NCBI GenBank assembly: GCA_035473395.1
Contig: DATIOF010000109.1
Location: 1 to 15,292 of the forward strand
Direction: 5' to 3'
Source: AC-32 sp035473395
Lineage (GTDB): Bacteria > Actinomycetota > Thermoleophilia > Gaiellales > Gaiellaceae
DNA length: 15,292 bases
Both the position numbers and the translations under genes were made by a program. Shown here in pieces: positions 14,279-15,292 of this stretch; the stretch's first letter is position 1; the number at the start of each line of letters is the position of its first letter. Under the pieces are notes generated by a model. It saw only the letters and a list, made by a program, of their open reading frames with translations, was not told the origin of the DNA and searched no databases.

Positions 14279-15216
14279 GAACGACCGAGCTCGGCGCCAC
14301 CGGGATGGAGATCAGCCGCGTCGGCCTCGGCGCCTGGGCGATCGGCGGCGCCGAGTACGACTGGGGCTGGGGCGACCAGGACGACGGCGACTCGATCGCC
14401 GCGATCCACCGCGCCCTCGAGCTCGGCGTGAACTGGATCGACACAGCGGCGCAGTACGGCTTCGGCCACTCGGAGCAGGTCGTCGGTCGCGCGATCGCCG
14501 GTCTCGACCAGCGGCCGTTCATCTTCACCAAGGGCGGGCAGCCCGAGGGCCCGGACCGAACGACGGTGCAGAGCCTGAAGCGCGACTCGCTCAGGCGTGA
14601 GATCGAGGGCAGCCTCTCGCGTCTCGGGCTCGACGCGGTCGACCTCTACCAGATCCATTTTCCGAGCCCTGACGAGGAGGTCGAGGAGGGCTGGTCGACG
14701 CTGGTGGAGCTGCGCGACGAGGGCCTCGCGCGCCACATCGGCGTCTCGAACTTCAGCGTCGAGCAGCTGCGCCGCGCCCAGGCGATCGCGCCGGTCGAGA
14801 CGCTGCAGCCGCAGTACTCGCTGCTCGACCGCGAGGGCGAGCCGGAGATCCTGCCGTTCTGCAAGGAGGCGGGGATCGGCGTGATCGTCTACTCGCCGAT
14901 GGCCGCGGGCCTGCTGACCGGGAAGATGACGCGCGAGCGGATCGAGAGCCTGCCGGACAACGACTGGCGTCGGCGCAGCGAGCGCTTCCAGGAGCCGCAG
15001 CTCTCGCGCAACCTCGAAGTCGTCGAGCGGCTCGAGCGCGTGGCCGACCGGCACGGCGTCTCGCCCGGAGCCGTGGCGGTCGCGTGGACGCTGCGCAACC
15101 CGGCCGTCGACGGCGCGATCACGGGCTTTCGGCGGCCGGACCAGGTCGAGCCGATCCTGGCCGCTGCAGACCTCGAGCTCAGCGACAAGGACGCCAGCGA
15201 ACTCGAGCGCAGTTAG
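14275..15216 (+). CDS. Aldo/keto reductase
   Basis: A 313-residue NAD(P)H-dependent (beta/alpha)8-barrel oxidoreductase acting on carbonyl compounds in the cytoplasm. The catalytic tetrad is visible: D56 and Y61 in NWIDTAAQYG, K86 in FTKGG and H128 in YQIHFPSP. IGVSNFS and YSPMAAGLLTGK are family motifs, and the late segment GAITGFRRPDQV matches the cofactor-binding end of the barrel. It resembles the general-stress/YhdN-type subgroup; the substrate is unknown. The start is GTG, overlapping the holB stop as GTGA, so translation is probably coupled to holB although the functions look unrelated. No separate ribosome binding site is clear. Confidence 0.92.
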   Translation: MRTTELGATGMEISRVGLGAWAIGGAEYDWGWGDQDDGDSIAAIHRALELGVNWIDTAAQYGFGHSEQVVGRAIAGLDQRPFIFTKGGQPEGPDRTTVQSLKRDSLRREIEGSLSRLGLDAVDLYQIHFPSPDEEVEEGWSTLVELRDEGLARHIGVSNFSVEQLRRAQAIAPVETLQPQYSLLDREGEPEILPFCKEAGIGVIVYSPMAAGLLTGKMTRERIESLPDNDWRRRSERFQEPQLSRNLEVVERLERVADRHGVSPGAVAVAWTLRNPAVDGAITGFRRPDQVEPILAAADLELSDKDASELERS

Positions 15217-15252
15217 CGGAACCGCGAGGCCCGCGGCGGTGTAGTCGCCGTG

Positions 15253-15292
15253 ATGAAGCTCGCCCTGCTCGGAGCGACGGTGGCGGCCCTCG
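15253..15292 (+). CDS. Start of a truncated reading frame (partial)
   Basis: An ATG at 15253 opens a frame reading MKLALLGATVAAL before the window ends; an in-frame GTG directly precedes it. The start could be a signal peptide or the first strand of a Rossmann fold (KLALLGAT), but 13 residues cannot decide. The 36 bases between the reductase stop and this frame hold only a weak 5-base hairpin. Confidence 0.35.
   Translation, partial: MKLALLGATVAAL

Noticed and set aside
15222..15236. CCGCG-AGGCC-CGCGG as a terminator after the aldo/keto reductase
   Set aside because: Only five pairs and no supporting T-run; such short palindromes are expected by chance at this G+C content.

Overview
The window is very G+C-rich (about 70% by eye), gene-dense DNA with strong G/C third-position bias. 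It reads as an actinomycetote, most likely class Thermoleophilia (Solirubrobacterales or Gaiellales). Supporting signs are a two-cysteine secreted protein of a type I associate with that class, an O-antigen-ligase/TPR fusion, a free-standing LytR_C protein, a tmk-holB pair with a zinc-less delta-prime, and several apparently leaderless genes with a TANNNT box 6 to 9 bases before the start codon. The taxonomic call is inference. I found no tRNA, rRNA, CRISPR array or insertion sequence.

Layout. 1-72 may hold the 3' end of an unidentified gene. 130-4316 is a membrane-protein block: an HdeD/DUF308 protein; a convergent YbhN/LPG-synthase-type flippase-like protein; a DUF1003 protein; and an MMPL/RND exporter coupled to DUF1003 by a TGATG overlap. 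At 4313-6544 a [2Fe-2S] SoxR regulator diverges from a 584-residue Rieske protein with a long uncharacterised all-helical C-terminal part. The 39-base gap between them holds a SoxR-type dyad in a promoter with a 19-base spacer. Next come a secreted, membrane-anchored two-cysteine protein (6565-7116, minus), an O-antigen-ligase-family protein with a TPR tail (7238-9139), and a ScyD/ScyE-like secreted beta-propeller (9189-10379).

A strong hairpin at 10386-10425 separates this rightward group from a leftward cluster of an SDR epimerase, a LytR_C protein and a SAM methyltransferase (12600 back to 10408), perhaps for envelope polysaccharide or cell wall. From 12625 a rightward operon holds tmk, holB and an aldo/keto reductase. 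The holB gene appears to start at a CTG inside the tmk 3' end. A last reading frame is cut off by the window end.

How the genes work together: the best-supported regulatory unit is SoxR sensing redox-active compounds or oxidative stress and switching on the Rieske-fusion gene, whose product I infer to be a redox enzyme. The neighbouring exporter and membrane proteins could belong to the same response, but only proximity suggests it. The ligase, epimerase, methyltransferase and LytR_C genes suggest cell-surface glycan work, while tmk and holB are DNA-replication housekeeping genes.
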